DNA of 56,210 nt from Bacteroidales bacterium (GTDB lineage: Bacteria; Bacteroidota; Bacteroidia; Bacteroidales; F082). This document shows, in pieces, positions 42,001-52,600 of this stretch. Below the pieces are notes generated by a model. That model saw nothing but the letters and a program-made list of their open reading frames with translations, had not been told where the DNA came from and ran no database searches. Positions within the stretch are counted from its first letter, which is position 1. Every line of letters begins with the position of its first letter. The position numbers and the translations under genes are program-made. The DNA lies in the NCBI GenBank assembly GCA_017965765.1, contig JAGCPJ010000016.1:1-56210 (forward strand). Reading direction: 5' to 3'.

Positions 42001-45000
42001 GCCTCACCTCGTCGCCATGGGTCAGCCGCACCCACATCTTGACATTGCTGGCGGCGCTACCCAGTTGGAATTGGACCGTCTCTCCGGGATGGGCGGTGCC
42101 TTTATCGACACGGTACCAGGCCATGGTGGGATAAGGCAGTTGTTTCGAGCTGCTTTGGAGCACGGTGAATTCGGTGGCCGTTTGGGCCAAAGGATCGTCA
42201 AGGCTCTTCAGTTCGATGTAGTATTTGCCAGGTTTCAGGGCTTGTTTTCCCGGGTAGAAGTTGGCTTTTTCGTTGATGTTGACCTCGTCCTGATACACCA
42301 GCTTCTTGTGCTTCATCTTGTCGTCCTGTGTGCGGAAGCTGTAGTTGGGGAACAGCGTGCGCAACTCACCATCGCTAAGTGCCTGACGGTCGAGGTTGTC
42401 CTGTTGGCCAAAGGCTTCGAAATAGTTGATGCGGCTGTCCTCCTCAAACAGATAGATCTTGCGTGCCACTCGGCTCTTGGCAGGTTTGCCGTTCATGGTA
42501 AACACCTCGATATTGTATTTACCCACTTCCGACTGTTCCACCAGACTGGGGATGTTGGTGCTGATGGCGATCTCGTTGTATCCCGCGCGCAGGTAATAGG
42601 TGTCGCTGTGGGTCTCGCCTTGGGCGCTGGTTGCGGTGACTTCGATTTTATAGGTGAACACCGGCTGTTGTTCGGGTTTTGTCTTCAAGGAAGGCTTCAG
42701 GTTGAAGGAGACGGTGAACTTGCCATCACCATCGGTGCGTCCCTCGCCGAAGTCGATGGTCTCGTCGGGGATGACGGGGTACCACCACCACCAGCAGCGC
42801 CACGGGAACTGGGTCATGCGCACCACGTTGTAGGTGTATTTGACGTCGTCAAGGCCAAAGCCGGCGTAGGCATCCACGCTGCCGTGCACTGTGACGTCTT
42901 GGTTGAGTTTGTATTGCTCCTTCACCCCGTCGAAGTGAATCTCGAAGGTGGGGCGCTTGTATTCTTCCACCCGGATGTCGGTACTGCCGTGCAGCGCGTC
43001 GAGGATGAATATGCCGTTGAGCAGGTCGGTGGGGATGACGAAGGAGCCGTCGAAGCCACCATATTCATCGGTGGTGAAGGAAGCATCGGCGATGTTCTGG
43101 CGGTTGGCATCCTTGAAATAGATATGCTCCTTACAGTTGGTGGCCAGGGTCTGGTGTCCGTTTTCGTAATGCACTACGATGCCTTTGAAATACACCGTCT
43201 GTCCCGGCCGGTAGATGGCGCGGTCGGTGTACAGTCTGGTCTGTTCGTAGGAGCCGCGGCTGGAGGGCTCACCTTCGATGTAATGCGATTCTGCAGGCAG
43301 CAGCACATCCTTGCCTTTGCGAAGCGTGATGTTGAACGAGTTGTGTCCCGTAGTGTTGGTGAACACCGCCCGTCCGTCTTTGTCGGACACGGCTGAGCCC
43401 ACCTCTTTGGTTTCGTATTCGCGGAGCTTGTAGTTGTATTCGCGTCGGGTAGCTTTCACTGAGACGCCGGGCAGCGGGTGGCCGGTTTTGCGGTCGATGG
43501 TCACCAGGGTGAATTTGTTGGGCTGGCTGTCGATGAGGTAGCCCAGCTGCGACACCTGGAAGCGCAGCACGCAGCCCTTACTTCTGGTATTGGCGTCGCG
43601 GTCGGTCTTGCCGAGAATGTAATAGATACCTTCCTCCAGGGCGGGAAGTGCGATTGCGGTGCTGTGTTGCAGGTAGTCGGCCTCTTCAGGAAGAAGCGCC
43701 TGACGATCCAACAGGGGTTTCCGCTGCTCGAGGGTATCATAGAGGTCGTACTCATACAGTCTCGAGAGTTTCTCCGCTTCCGCTTCGGTGACCTTATAGA
43801 TTTTGAAGTAGGGACGCGTCACATTGCGGTATTGCAGGACGACGGGGATGTTCTCGTTGGGCAGCTGCACGTTGTTGAGTTTGAACGACATCTCGCTGTG
43901 GGTGATATGCTCGAGGGTGCTCTTGCACTCGTAGGTATTCTTGTTGTAGGCCGCGATGGTCTCACGGCAGATGTCGGCGGCTTTCTTGTAATTGTCGTGA
44001 TATGCTTCGTTGTCGGGATTGTCCTCATACTGTTGGATAAGGCTGCTGGCAAGGCAATTGGCGAGTTCGGGATACTGCGCGTTGCCCTTGTTTCGTTCCA
44101 TCAGGCCGCGGAATGCCTGCTGGTAGCGGTCGTGGTCCTTGAGGATGTTGTTGACGAACTCGTAGCGTTTGTAGTCGTTGTAAAGCCGCAGGTCTGGGTT
44201 GTCCATGTTTTCCGAGATGAGTCGCTGGAAAAGCTTCAGGCATTTAATGATGGGTTGGTCGCTTTCGCCCAGGTCGGCTTTCACGAAGTCCTTGTCGGCA
44301 AGCCACCAAGTGTCGGTGTTCCAGCTGGGATGGATGTCGTCGGCGCTGGAGGACTCTTGGTAATGTTTGGCGGTCTTGTGGAAGATAAAGTCGAACATCG
44401 TCGGCTCGTATTCCAGGGTCATGCGGTTATGCTCCTCATAGAGGCAGAGGTAGTCGCTGGTCGGGGCGGCTTTCAGTTCGGCCACCGGCTTGAGCGCCTC
44501 GAAGTACTGTTCGTCGATGAGTCTGTTGAAGGTATGCCTGTCCCACTTGTCCATGGACATGTTGCTGATGTCGCCGTCAACCACCTTGTTACTGTTGATA
44601 CGGTAGCTGAAGATGGAATAGTATTCCGCGTAAGTCGAAGCGATATCGGCGTGGAGCACGGCGCGGGGCACGGGGTCGAGCCGGTCAAGCTGTTTCGTGG
44701 CATAGTTCAGATAGGCGGTTTCCACATCGCCTTCTTCGGTCTCCAGCATCACCTTTTTCCGGTAGATGATGGTCTTGAGGAGCTGGACCTGATCGTGATC
44801 TTTGATGGCGTTTGCCTCGATTTTGTCAAGCACTTTGGCCGCGGATTCGGGCAAGGAATTTGACAGGTGTTCATTGAATTGTTTCCACATGGCTTCATAC
44901 GGCTCTTTTGCCGGTTTGTTGTTATCGTTGTTGTTGGCTTTTTGGAAGGATAATAGCGTGATTGCGACAATGAGTATTGCGGCAACGGTGATGAGGACGC

Positions 45001-45007
45001 GTTTCAT
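39008..45007 (-). CDS. Alpha-2-macroglobulin family protein (YfaS-like, large)
   Basis: 1999 residues from ATG 45007; the ORF runs 98 codons further upstream through the promoter and the divergent gene and is not used. N-terminal membrane/signal segment MKRVLITVAAILIVAITLLS. Macroglobulin domains with RLYTDRAIYRPGQTVYFKGI (MG2 type), a mid-protein A2M segment FFPNLRTEEDGSSTFTFTLP, and a thioester-domain-like helical barrel (KYNGGWPWIDGMPES). The CxEQ thioester motif is not seen there. The family acts as a periplasmic or surface protease trap. A Glu/Ala-rich variable stretch lies at about residues 1180-1220. Confidence 0.9.
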   Translation of the reverse strand: MKRVLITVAAILIVAITLLSFQKANNNDNNKPAKEPYEAMWKQFNEHLSNSLPESAAKVLDKIEANAIKDHDQVQLLKTIIYRKKVMLETEEGDVETAYLNYATKQLDRLDPVPRAVLHADIASTYAEYYSIFSYRINSNKVVDGDISNMSMDKWDRHTFNRLIDEQYFEALKPVAELKAAPTSDYLCLYEEHNRMTLEYEPTMFDFIFHKTAKHYQESSSADDIHPSWNTDTWWLADKDFVKADLGESDQPIIKCLKLFQRLISENMDNPDLRLYNDYKRYEFVNNILKDHDRYQQAFRGLMERNKGNAQYPELANCLASSLIQQYEDNPDNEAYHDNYKKAADICRETIAAYNKNTYECKSTLEHITHSEMSFKLNNVQLPNENIPVVLQYRNVTRPYFKIYKVTEAEAEKLSRLYEYDLYDTLEQRKPLLDRQALLPEEADYLQHSTAIALPALEEGIYYILGKTDRDANTRSKGCVLRFQVSQLGYLIDSQPNKFTLVTIDRKTGHPLPGVSVKATRREYNYKLREYETKEVGSAVSDKDGRAVFTNTTGHNSFNITLRKGKDVLLPAESHYIEGEPSSRGSYEQTRLYTDRAIYRPGQTVYFKGIVVHYENGHQTLATNCKEHIYFKDANRQNIADASFTTDEYGGFDGSFVIPTDLLNGIFILDALHGSTDIRVEEYKRPTFEIHFDGVKEQYKLNQDVTVHGSVDAYAGFGLDDVKYTYNVVRMTQFPWRCWWWWYPVIPDETIDFGEGRTDGDGKFTVSFNLKPSLKTKPEQQPVFTYKIEVTATSAQGETHSDTYYLRAGYNEIAISTNIPSLVEQSEVGKYNIEVFTMNGKPAKSRVARKIYLFEEDSRINYFEAFGQQDNLDRQALSDGELRTLFPNYSFRTQDDKMKHKKLVYQDEVNINEKANFYPGKQALKPGKYYIELKSLDDPLAQTATEFTVLQSSSKQLPYPTMAWYRVDKGTAHPGETVQFQLGSAASNVKMWVRLTHGDEVRLERWIILNNDVQTIDYKVTEEDRGGLTLQTAFAKENCYNTRNLHVSVPYDNYDLDVSLATVRDKLSPGAEETWTINVKDYKNQPVKAALLAGMYDASLDEFAYHYWSFGMKPYSMGSRSFRHDRQQFISNATSHDHFTLYVMFDDELPSDFPFLRIYAYHLDNMMGARVLRKNSMAVEEEAVVYAAAAGEVVEEVAMMDSVTADAAEDDSATEETGAPQSTEESSPSLRENFNETAFFFPNLRTEEDGSSTFTFTLPDAITRWKLMTLAYTKEGQTGGKEYSFTASKPVMIMADMPRFMYDIDTLWLVANVINTGDEAVTPKAKLEIFDATTMKPLDLLLSDQTIPMQEIVPGRSKEVRWKVAGKYDLSLLAFRFTAYTGNFSDAEQHLLPVLSSEIFLTQTLPITVMAETQKTFDFEAIANPKSHERDYSLTLNFSTNPVWYAVQSLPYLANIQTNYAENAFYVFYANSLSAYIADHVPNLLAYIKRWQIETPDALMSQLEKDEDLKAIMLKETPWVMEAKSESEQRSRIVNLFDLNNLRYQQSHTLSLLERKQKYNGGWPWIDGMPESAYITTYILSGFGRLKSMGVWDSMSKSDKLKAEEICRKAVRFIENDVAESYREMRKHKEEWGIGGFTLNELYALSFFPEQKSDKDFATAKKYYLDRLDDKKEWTEFTFNYRSYAAIVLWRNGHEKTAKLIIQSFKECAQKNEEIGMYWPKKYFSFISHVATHANIMAAFAEIDQNQETLDQLRIWLLTQKRTNMWENSASTADAIYALLMRGSDWFEEGKDVTLSFSGTPISTEGGEAGTGFIQRRWDAGEVTEDMRHLTVNNPTGHLVWGGLFRQYFVPIDEVKSDQSGFKIRRELYVETVDAKGTKLIPVSKQPLKIGDKLTVRIFFENSQDMSFVFIKDLRAAGFEPIDQISTYDYADGMYYYQSNTDTDMEFFIERLPKGQHQLEYSMFVTKEGVLCNGYALIQCQYAPEFSAYSDGMKIKVEK

Positions 45008-45024
45008 GGTGTTTGATTTTAAGA

Positions 45025-45032
45025 CAAAGATA
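45025..45032 (-). promoter_or_regulatory. -7 box for the macroglobulin gene
   Basis: Minus strand TATCTTTG, about 13-nt leader to ATG 45007. Confidence 0.6.
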
Positions 45033-45066
45033 ATAGTAATACAAAAAACGTGCAAAAAAATTTTGT

Positions 45067-45074
45067 TACTTTTG
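45067..45074 (+). promoter_or_regulatory. -7 box for the polyprenyl synthetase
   Basis: TACTTTTG ends 5 bp before ATG 45080, predicting a leaderless mRNA. Confidence 0.6.
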
Positions 45075-45079
45075 CAGCC

Positions 45080-45877
45080 ATGGAAAACGAAATGAAGGAA
45101 TTCGAGCGGGTCTTTCTTGACTCGCTGAAGGGAACCACGGTGCCGATGGACACTGTGCTGGGCCATGTGGCTGCAGCCAAGGGCAAGCGTCTGCGTCCGA
45201 GGCTGGTGTTTCTTTCGGCCCTGCTCTTCGGCGACATCAACGATTCCACACGGCGCACGGCACAGTTTGTGGAGATGCTTCATACCGCCACCTTGATCCA
45301 CGATGACGTCATCGACGAGTCGGATATCCGTCGTGGGCAGGCCACCGTCAACGCTGTCTGGGGCAACACCACGGCCGTACTTTCCGGCGACTACTTGCTG
45401 ACCAAGGCGATGAAGATTCTCTCCAACCCCGTCGATCTCGAAATCCTTCAGGACATGCTCTCCACCGTGATGATGATGGTGGAAGGGGAAGTACTACAGA
45501 GTGGAAAGTGGAGCGTGGAAAGTGGAAATACGGAAAGCAAATATTTGGAGATCATCGAACGGAAGACCGCCCGGTTGATCCGTTCCTGCTGCGTGGGAGG
45601 AGCGATGTCGGTGCTTAGTGAGAAGACAGAAGACAGAAGACAGAAGATAGAAGGGGTGGGGGAATTTGGGCTGAACTTGGGGCTGGTCTTTCAGATGCGT
45701 GACGACATCCTGGATGACGATGATCATGAGAACACCGTCATCGCGGAACGGCTGCTTCCGCAGTATCTCGATAAAGCTTTGAAATCTCTCGATGCCTTGG
45801 CACCATGGGTGAAAGACCGAGACGTCCTCACTCGGCTACGGGAACTGACCGTTTTTTGCGCCGAAAGAAATCATTGA
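45080..45877 (+). CDS. Polyprenyl diphosphate synthase (short, with repeat insertions)
   Basis: 265 residues from ATG 45080; an upstream start at 45050 lies before the promoter box. First Asp motif HDDVIDESDIRRG and second MRDDILDDD are present. Adds isoprene units to an allylic diphosphate for quinone or lipid-carrier synthesis. Family members are near 320 residues. After the second Asp motif the usual GKPxGxD..KxTLP segment is missing, and the sequence jumps to a C-terminal helix. Two repeats are translated in frame (45499-45526 and 45621-45653). Activity is therefore uncertain. Confidence 0.82.
   Translation: MENEMKEFERVFLDSLKGTTVPMDTVLGHVAAAKGKRLRPRLVFLSALLFGDINDSTRRTAQFVEMLHTATLIHDDVIDESDIRRGQATVNAVWGNTTAVLSGDYLLTKAMKILSNPVDLEILQDMLSTVMMMVEGEVLQSGKWSVESGNTESKYLEIIERKTARLIRSCCVGGAMSVLSEKTEDRRQKIEGVGEFGLNLGLVFQMRDDILDDDDHENTVIAERLLPQYLDKALKSLDALAPWVKDRDVLTRLRELTVFCAERNH
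45499..45526. repeat. In-frame GTGGAAA repeat in polyprenyl synthase gene
   Basis: AGTGGAAAGTGGAGCGTGGA units encoding QSGKWSVESG, between the two Asp motifs. Confidence 0.85.
45621..45653. repeat. In-frame AGAAGAC repeat in polyprenyl synthase gene
   Basis: Tandem AGAAGAC-type units encoding EKTEDRRQKIEG, just before the second Asp-motif helix. Confidence 0.85.
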
Positions 45878-46288
45878 TTAGGCCAGCATGGTCGCACAGC
45901 GGTCAATGATTTCGTTGGCGAGGCGGAGTCCACAAGCACTGGTTTCTTTGGCTTGAATACCGTCGTAGCCCATAGAGATGTGCATCGTTTCGTAGCCGGT
46001 AACCACAAGTTTCAACAGTTTCCCATCACGATTCGAGACAGCGTCCTTATAATCGATAATATCTGGATGGGGGCGGTCAAGAGTCTTCACATGGAACACG
46101 GCGTCCAAGATCAGTAGCACCCCATTCCAGAGGGTATTGCCGGCCATGCGGATATATTTACGGTCCTGGTAAAGTTGGGTTTCGTAATCCAGTTGGCCAT
46201 GGTCTTTGAGAAGTTTTTTGGCGTTTTCGACATAGCGTCGGGCTTCGGTGACGGGGTTGGTGACGACTTCAAGCATGGGGTCTCTCAT
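45878..46288 (-). CDS. DUF5618 family protein (copy 3)
   Basis: 136 residues, opening MRDPMLEVVTNPVTEARRYV as in copy 1. Ends directly against the stop of the polyprenyl synthase gene with no gap. Conserved blocks as in the other copies. Own promoter box at 46335. It is the second of three copies that sits tail-to-tail against a housekeeping gene. Confidence 0.8.
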   Translation of the reverse strand: MRDPMLEVVTNPVTEARRYVENAKKLLKDHGQLDYETQLYQDRKYIRMAGNTLWNGVLLILDAVFHVKTLDRPHPDIIDYKDAVSNRDGKLLKLVVTGYETMHISMGYDGIQAKETSACGLRLANEIIDRCATMLA

Positions 46289-46334
46289 GACGGTAATGTT
46301 TTATGGAATTAATGGATTTCGTTAGTTTTGCACT

Positions 46335-46343
46335 GCAAAGATA
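46335..46343 (-). promoter_or_regulatory. -7 box for DUF5618 copy 3
   Basis: Minus strand TATCTTTGC, with a leader resembling that of copy 1 and ending in CCGTCATGAGAGACCC. Confidence 0.6.
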
Positions 46344-46498
46344 GGACTATTTTTTAGATTGTCAAGATTTCTATGAAAATATTGTCAAAAATATTTATCG
46401 GAAAGAGGGTCAAAAGAAGTTTCTTAAATAATTTTCATTTTTTCCAATTCTCCTCTTAAAAAAAGCATTAATTAGTAATACCATTCCAATATTTTTTT

Positions 46499-46506
46499 TA
46501 ATTTTG
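46499..46506 (+). promoter_or_regulatory. -7 box for the giant surface-protein gene
   Basis: TAATTTTG; no clear -33 TTG. Confidence 0.45.
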
Positions 46507-46622
46507 CCGCGCCAAAAAAAGGGATAATTGTGTTTATTTTAGCCATTAACCAAGAAAATCGTTTTTAAAAATTAACAAAAAAATGTAATACAGAAAATTA
46601 GAAATCAACAAAGAGAATACAA

Positions 46623-49600
46623 ATGAATAAAAAAAGTACTAATCCCATGGTCTCGAATAGACAAAAGAAAAAACGTCTCGTGATGAGAACGTTCGCCATG
46701 ATGTTTTTCATGGCGCTATTCACCCAAATCGCGCAAGCGCAAAATGTTTACATGCACGGCGGTACTCAAACCGTGCCCGCCACTGGTTCACTAGATTTCT
46801 ACGATTCAGGTGGTCCCTCCTCAGCCGACTTCTGCTGGGAGAAGTGGTACAGCCACAACGAGAACGCCACCTTGACGTTCAAGAAAGATGCCAGCACACC
46901 GGTTGTGGTGACTTTCAACCAGTTCACCGCATACGACGGCAATAGTGGCAACCACGCGACACCACTCAATGGCAGCTTCAGTCTTCGCATCAACGACGAT
47001 CATCTTTACGTGTATGAAGGTGAGAAAGAAGACGCCAGCAAGCTGATTGTTGATCTCACTGGTACCATTGTGGAGCCTTTCTCCATTATGGCAAATGGTC
47101 CCATCACTTTCAAGTTCGTCTCCAACGGATCCTACCGTGATGAGGGCTGGGCCGCCCAGGTGAGTGCCGCTTCGAGCTACGCTATGCAGAAGCCCATCAT
47201 CGTGAAAGAGATCTGCGACGACGAGGTGGTGCTGTACCCCACCGCCCCGGGCGCGACCATTTATTATACCACCAATGGAAGCACTCCTACCACTTCGTCA
47301 ACCGAATACATGGGTCCTTTCAGTATCGACCTCAGCGGTAACGTCACCGTGAAGGCCATCGTCGTGAAGGACGGCCAAAACAACAGTGCCGTGGCCACGC
47401 ACACCTTCACTCCCGCCGACCAGCGGCCCACCCCGACGACACCTACCATCAGTATTAACGGCAACATGGTTCATATCACCCCTGGTACTGTGCCTGCAGG
47501 CCTCAATGAGACCTACAATGTGCGTTATACTGCCGACGGCACCGAGCCTTCGGCAACCAACGGCACGCTGATCACTTCTCCTTGGGATGCCTTTGAGTGG
47601 CACACGCCCAACACCACCTTCAAGGCGGTGAGTGTGGCTGTGACCTGCTCCGACAAAGTTTCAAGTGTGGAAACGGCGAATTTCGGCAACGTGACGGTAC
47701 CCACACCAGTGATTACTTTCAACGCCGACGGCACAGCTACCATTACCTGTTCGCTAGTAGGAGCTTCTATCTTCTATACCCTTGACGGCTCTACACCCAC
47801 TACCTCCAGTGGCGACTTTGGCACTACTTCTGTGACCACTGCTGCACTGACCCCGGGTGCCACCGTGAAGGCCATCGCCCACTACGAAAGCCAAGGCTAT
47901 GTTGACTCGCAGGTGGCCTCCAACACCTACGTGCCAAGCGGTGGAAGCACCGTGGGCGGCGGCATCGTCCTCCTCGACGACCGCGAGGATCACAGCTGGA
48001 GCTACTATAGCGATGACTCCAGCCCCATCAAGAGCCTCAACCCCGCCGACGTGAAAATTACCTACTTCGGTAACGGCACGGGCAACATGACTACTGCTGC
48101 ACAAAGCGGCGACAACCCCACCGCTTTCGGCGCCAACGCCACTGGTGTTCAGGTGAACATCGGAGAAACCGAGAACCAATTTATCTACCTGAAAACCTTG
48201 GAAAAAGACGGCAACAGCTACCCCTATACCATGATTCCCAACCCATTCCAAGTAAGACCAATGGGAGAGAGCGGTACTGTTCAATCTCCTACTAGAACGC
48301 TTTACATTTCTGGTACAGTTAATGGTAGTAATAACCAAAGATTTATTAGAGTTACATACACAGACGAAAACAACCAGCAGCAAACATGGCAACAGACGAG
48401 CTCTGGCAGTGGAAACACAACGATTACTGTGAAAGCAGGAACTTCCATTACACTTACTGCAAGAGGAAGATCTGGTAATAATTGGAGTGGTTACTCTTAC
48501 AGTACTATTACAGCACGCTATGATGATTCATCAACCGCTACGATTGGCACTGTAACAGCGAATTCCTCCAACTATAACACTTCTCCATACGCTCAAGGTA
48601 CTTATACAACTAGCACTGCAACAATTACCGTTCCTGGTTACCGTGGTTTCTACGCTTGGCGTGTGAAACGTTTGGGTGGTGGTCTCTCCATCCAAAGAGC
48701 CAACGGCACAGCGGTAAATGTGGGTGGCATTATCAACGCTGAGGAAGACATTAAGTTCGTTACCTCCAACGAAGAAGGCAATGAAGTGGATTTCGAAGCT
48801 TTGTGGGCGCAGGCATATGTGGCAGTTGGTTCTCTTTCCGGACTGAATTCAAGTGTTTCTTACGAACGTAATTTCATGATTATTGATGGTGCGGGATATC
48901 ACGCAACTTCTGGCGTTTCAGTTCCCGTTACCATAACCTCGGTTTATCCTAACGGCACATCTGACGGAAGTACTCCCACCACCACTGTTCCATCCAGTTA
49001 CTATTGGTTTGACGATTTTTCCGCCGCAAATCATACGAAATTCGAAAACATCGTGCTTAGAAACGCCTATATGGATAATAACAATCTCGTTGAAGGCAAC
49101 GCTTATTACTATTCAAACGGATATGACTTAGTCTTCGGTCGAGGTATTCAAAGCTATGACAGCAACGGTAGTGTGGGACAAATTCAAGCCTATGGCTATA
49201 GTTCTTCTGCCCATGCAGCATTTGATTATCATCTCCGATTAGAGAGTGGTGAGATTGTTTCTCTTGCTCCTATGGGAGCGGGGTATGTATATAATAATAC
49301 CAACTATCCTTGCACAATTTCTGGAACACCTCATGTGAATGTGACATTAGGAAGCGATTACGACAGAGCCAAGAAAAACAATGGCTTGTTTAGTGTCACA
49401 GGTGCGTTTTTCGGTGGTCGATATGTTGTGTTTTCATCTTCTGCCAATGCCACCGCCATCAATTATGATTATACGATGAAAAGCGGTAATATATTAACTG
49501 GTGATGTAGGTTCAGGAGCTCAAGGCGAATCAATGTATTTGGGCGTAATACCCAACGTCTGCCAGTACCAAGGCGGCAGAAGATTGACTGTTGAAGGCGG

Positions 49601-52600
49601 TGTCATCAACAACATCGCTGGCGGTTTGGATCAAGACAGTTATGCAAGCACTACAAACGAGAATGTTTATATCCGCATCAAAGGCGGACAAGTTGATGGT
49701 TGTGTGTATGGAGCAGCCGCATATGTTACTGCAACGGGTAATCGTAAATTCGTGATTACTGGAGGAACTATTAATGGCTGGATTGCTGGCGGTTGCAATG
49801 GTACTGCAAGTACTGGTGGTGAAACCTACGGCGATAGTTATATCTACTTTGGCGGCGATGCCCAAGTGGGTAATTCTGAGGGAGGAACCCATGTTGGAGG
49901 TGAAATTGCTTTGGATTCTGATGGTGACAATGTGATTGACAGTTATGGCATCAACGGTGCTGATGGCGGTATCATTTTCGGTGCTGGTTGCGGTATCAAC
50001 CCGACCGATAGCAGTTTTGTACCTGACGGCTCTTATACCACCAACACTGTAGGCCAGGTTAATAATTCCACCGTTGTAGTTGCTGACAATGCCATCGTTT
50101 GGCGTGATATCTATGGTGGCGGCAACTATGGTTATATTGCTAATTCGGGCACTGCCAACCTTCATATCATTGGCGGAGAGGTGAAAGGCAACGTTTATGG
50201 CGGCGCCAACAACCAAAAGTCTCAAACGGTGAACATAAGTATGACGAATGGTGTTGTGGAAGGAAATATTTATGGTGGCTCCAATAGTTGGGGTATCGCC
50301 AACGGCCTTGCCTCGATCAATGTCAGTGGCGGTAAGGTCAGCAACGTGTTTGGTGGCGGCTATGGTAGTGGCACCGACATGCAGGGCGGCACCAAGGTCA
50401 ATATCGCTGGCGGCACTATTAATAATAATGTGTATGGCGGCGGCGAACAAGGTACTGTCAGCAATGGTGGCACCGAAGTAAACGTCAGTGGCGGTACCAT
50501 GAAAGATGTGTACGGTGCTGGCAAGGGTGCTTCAAGCATCACAGCTCTCGTTTCTGGACAAACCAAAGTCACCATTAGCGGCGGCACCATTAGCGGTGAC
50601 GTGTTCGGCGGCGGACAGAACGGCAATGTGGTGTATGCTGGTGGTTCTTCCTCGAACGATAATTATTCATATAACTTTGATGACGGCACTTTACAAGGAT
50701 GGACAACCATTCAAGTTAATACCTCTGGTGGTAATTGGCTTCATAGTAATAACAATCCTGGTAATTATGATTATACATCACTTGCTCATAGCGGAACTGG
50801 ATTTGCAATGAGTTATTCATTTATTGATAATGTTTCTGCCTATAACACCAATGCTTACCTTGTTTCACCCAGACAATATGAGGTGAGAGATGGTGCTACC
50901 TTAAGCTTTTGGTATGATTATGCTAATGATACTTATCAAGATTATTTTGAAGTATGCGTTTCTACGGCTGCCACACCAAGTAGTGCCAGTGACTTTACCG
51001 CAATTTGGACATCTTCATCCAAGGGTAATGCAACCCCAAACGATGTTTTGCGTCATAACAACAATCGTTATAATAATTGGCGAGAAATTGAACTCAATTT
51101 AAGTAGTTATGCAGGACAAAACATCTGGATTGCTTTCCATCACCAAGACGAGGACCAATATGAAGTTTGGATTGACGACATCACCATTAGTATTCCCAGT
51201 GATGATGCTGAAGTCGTTCCTGCTTCGCTCGTCAGTGTGAGTGGCGGTGCCATCAGCGGCAGCGTGTTTGGCGGCGGCAAGATGGGTACTACCACGGGTG
51301 CCGTTACCACCACAGTGAGCGGCGGTAACATCCGCGGCAATGTGTTCGGCGGTGCCGAAGGCGAGCAGAAGAAAGTGTTCGTCACCGGTCTGCGCACCGT
51401 GAACATGACGGGCGGCCAAGTGTATGGCAATGTGTATGGCGGCTCGCGTAACGCCAACGACGGCAATGACCTCAACCTTGCCCACAACAGCTTCTCCAGC
51501 AGCACCGAGACCGGCACCATCTGCGTCACCAACATCAGCGGTGGTTCCATCGATCAGAACGTGTATGCTGCAGGCTACTACGGCAACACCTTCGGTTCCG
51601 TGTATGCCTTCATCGGCAAGAACGCCATCGAGAATGCGCCGAACAAGCGTCCTACTTCGGATGCCAACTACGCCGTGAGCAACCTCAACATCCTCGGCAC
51701 CGTGTGGGCCGGCGGTGACTGGGGTACCTTCAGTGGCAGCTTTGGCGGCTCTACCATCTCGGGCAACTCCAACATCTATATCGATGGCTTGGACTACCAA
51801 ACCACCACCAACCAGACGAGCAACGCCCAATATATGAACATCGGCGGATCCGTCCTTGCCAGCGGCACCTCGTGCGACGCCGGTAAGGGTGAACGCACCG
51901 TCATCATCCGCAACTATGGTACGGCCAACAACAACGGTGGCAAAGACGAACCTTACATCGACGCCACCCGAAGCCTCCTTTCCATACAGCGCGCCAAGCT
52001 CCTCATCATTGACAACGCCAACCTCAACCTCAATGGCCAGGGTATGATCAACTCGCTGAACGCGACCGAGAAATACGGTATCTATGAGATCGGCAATGGC
52101 GCCGTCACCGAAGACATGCAATATGGTGTCCGCCTGGTGAACGGTTCCGGCCTCTTCCTCAACGCGCCGGTGAGCCAGATCGCCAACTTCGTTAGCTGCA
52201 GCTGCGACGATGTCTATACCGCAGAACTCACCACCGACGACTATCCAGCCCTCACCCCGAGCGACCTAAGCACCACCGACAACAAGGTGCGTGTGAACGG
52301 CGGTAACTATGTGGAGGTGAAATACGACACCCAGTACGGCATGTTGAGCGGTTACGCCCATATGATGGTCAGTACTGCCGAAACCGACGCCACCTGTGCC
52401 TATGCCCGTCCGCGTTGGGAAAGCAATGCTCCATTTAACATGAACGACTCCAACTACGATAACCGCAACGACGGTGGCTGGGTGAGCTACACCGCGTCGA
52501 ACAACACTTTCGACCTCGCCGGCAATAGCGGTAACATCCAGATGCCATACGAAAACCACACCCATTCCTCAAAGAACGGTGAGCAGTATTTCCGCATCTG

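Larger units (their letters stand above)
46289..46622. other. AT-rich intergenic region
   Basis: No gene seen. Holds the minus-strand DUF5618 leader and a plus-strand -7 box TAATTTTG at 46499-46506 for the giant gene, with a leader of about 112 nt. Confidence 0.6.

Noticed and set aside
41690-43396. 568-codon plus-strand open frame
   Set aside because: Antisense shadow of the alpha-2-macroglobulin gene; no start context, low-complexity hydrophobic/acidic translation.
45010-45301. Longer N-terminus of the macroglobulin
   Set aside because: Would cross both divergent promoters and the polyprenyl synthase gene, and places residues before the signal segment.
49530-50450. 306-codon minus-strand open frame
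   Set aside because: Shadow of the Gly-rich repeats of the giant gene; repetitive Ile/Thr/Ala translation.
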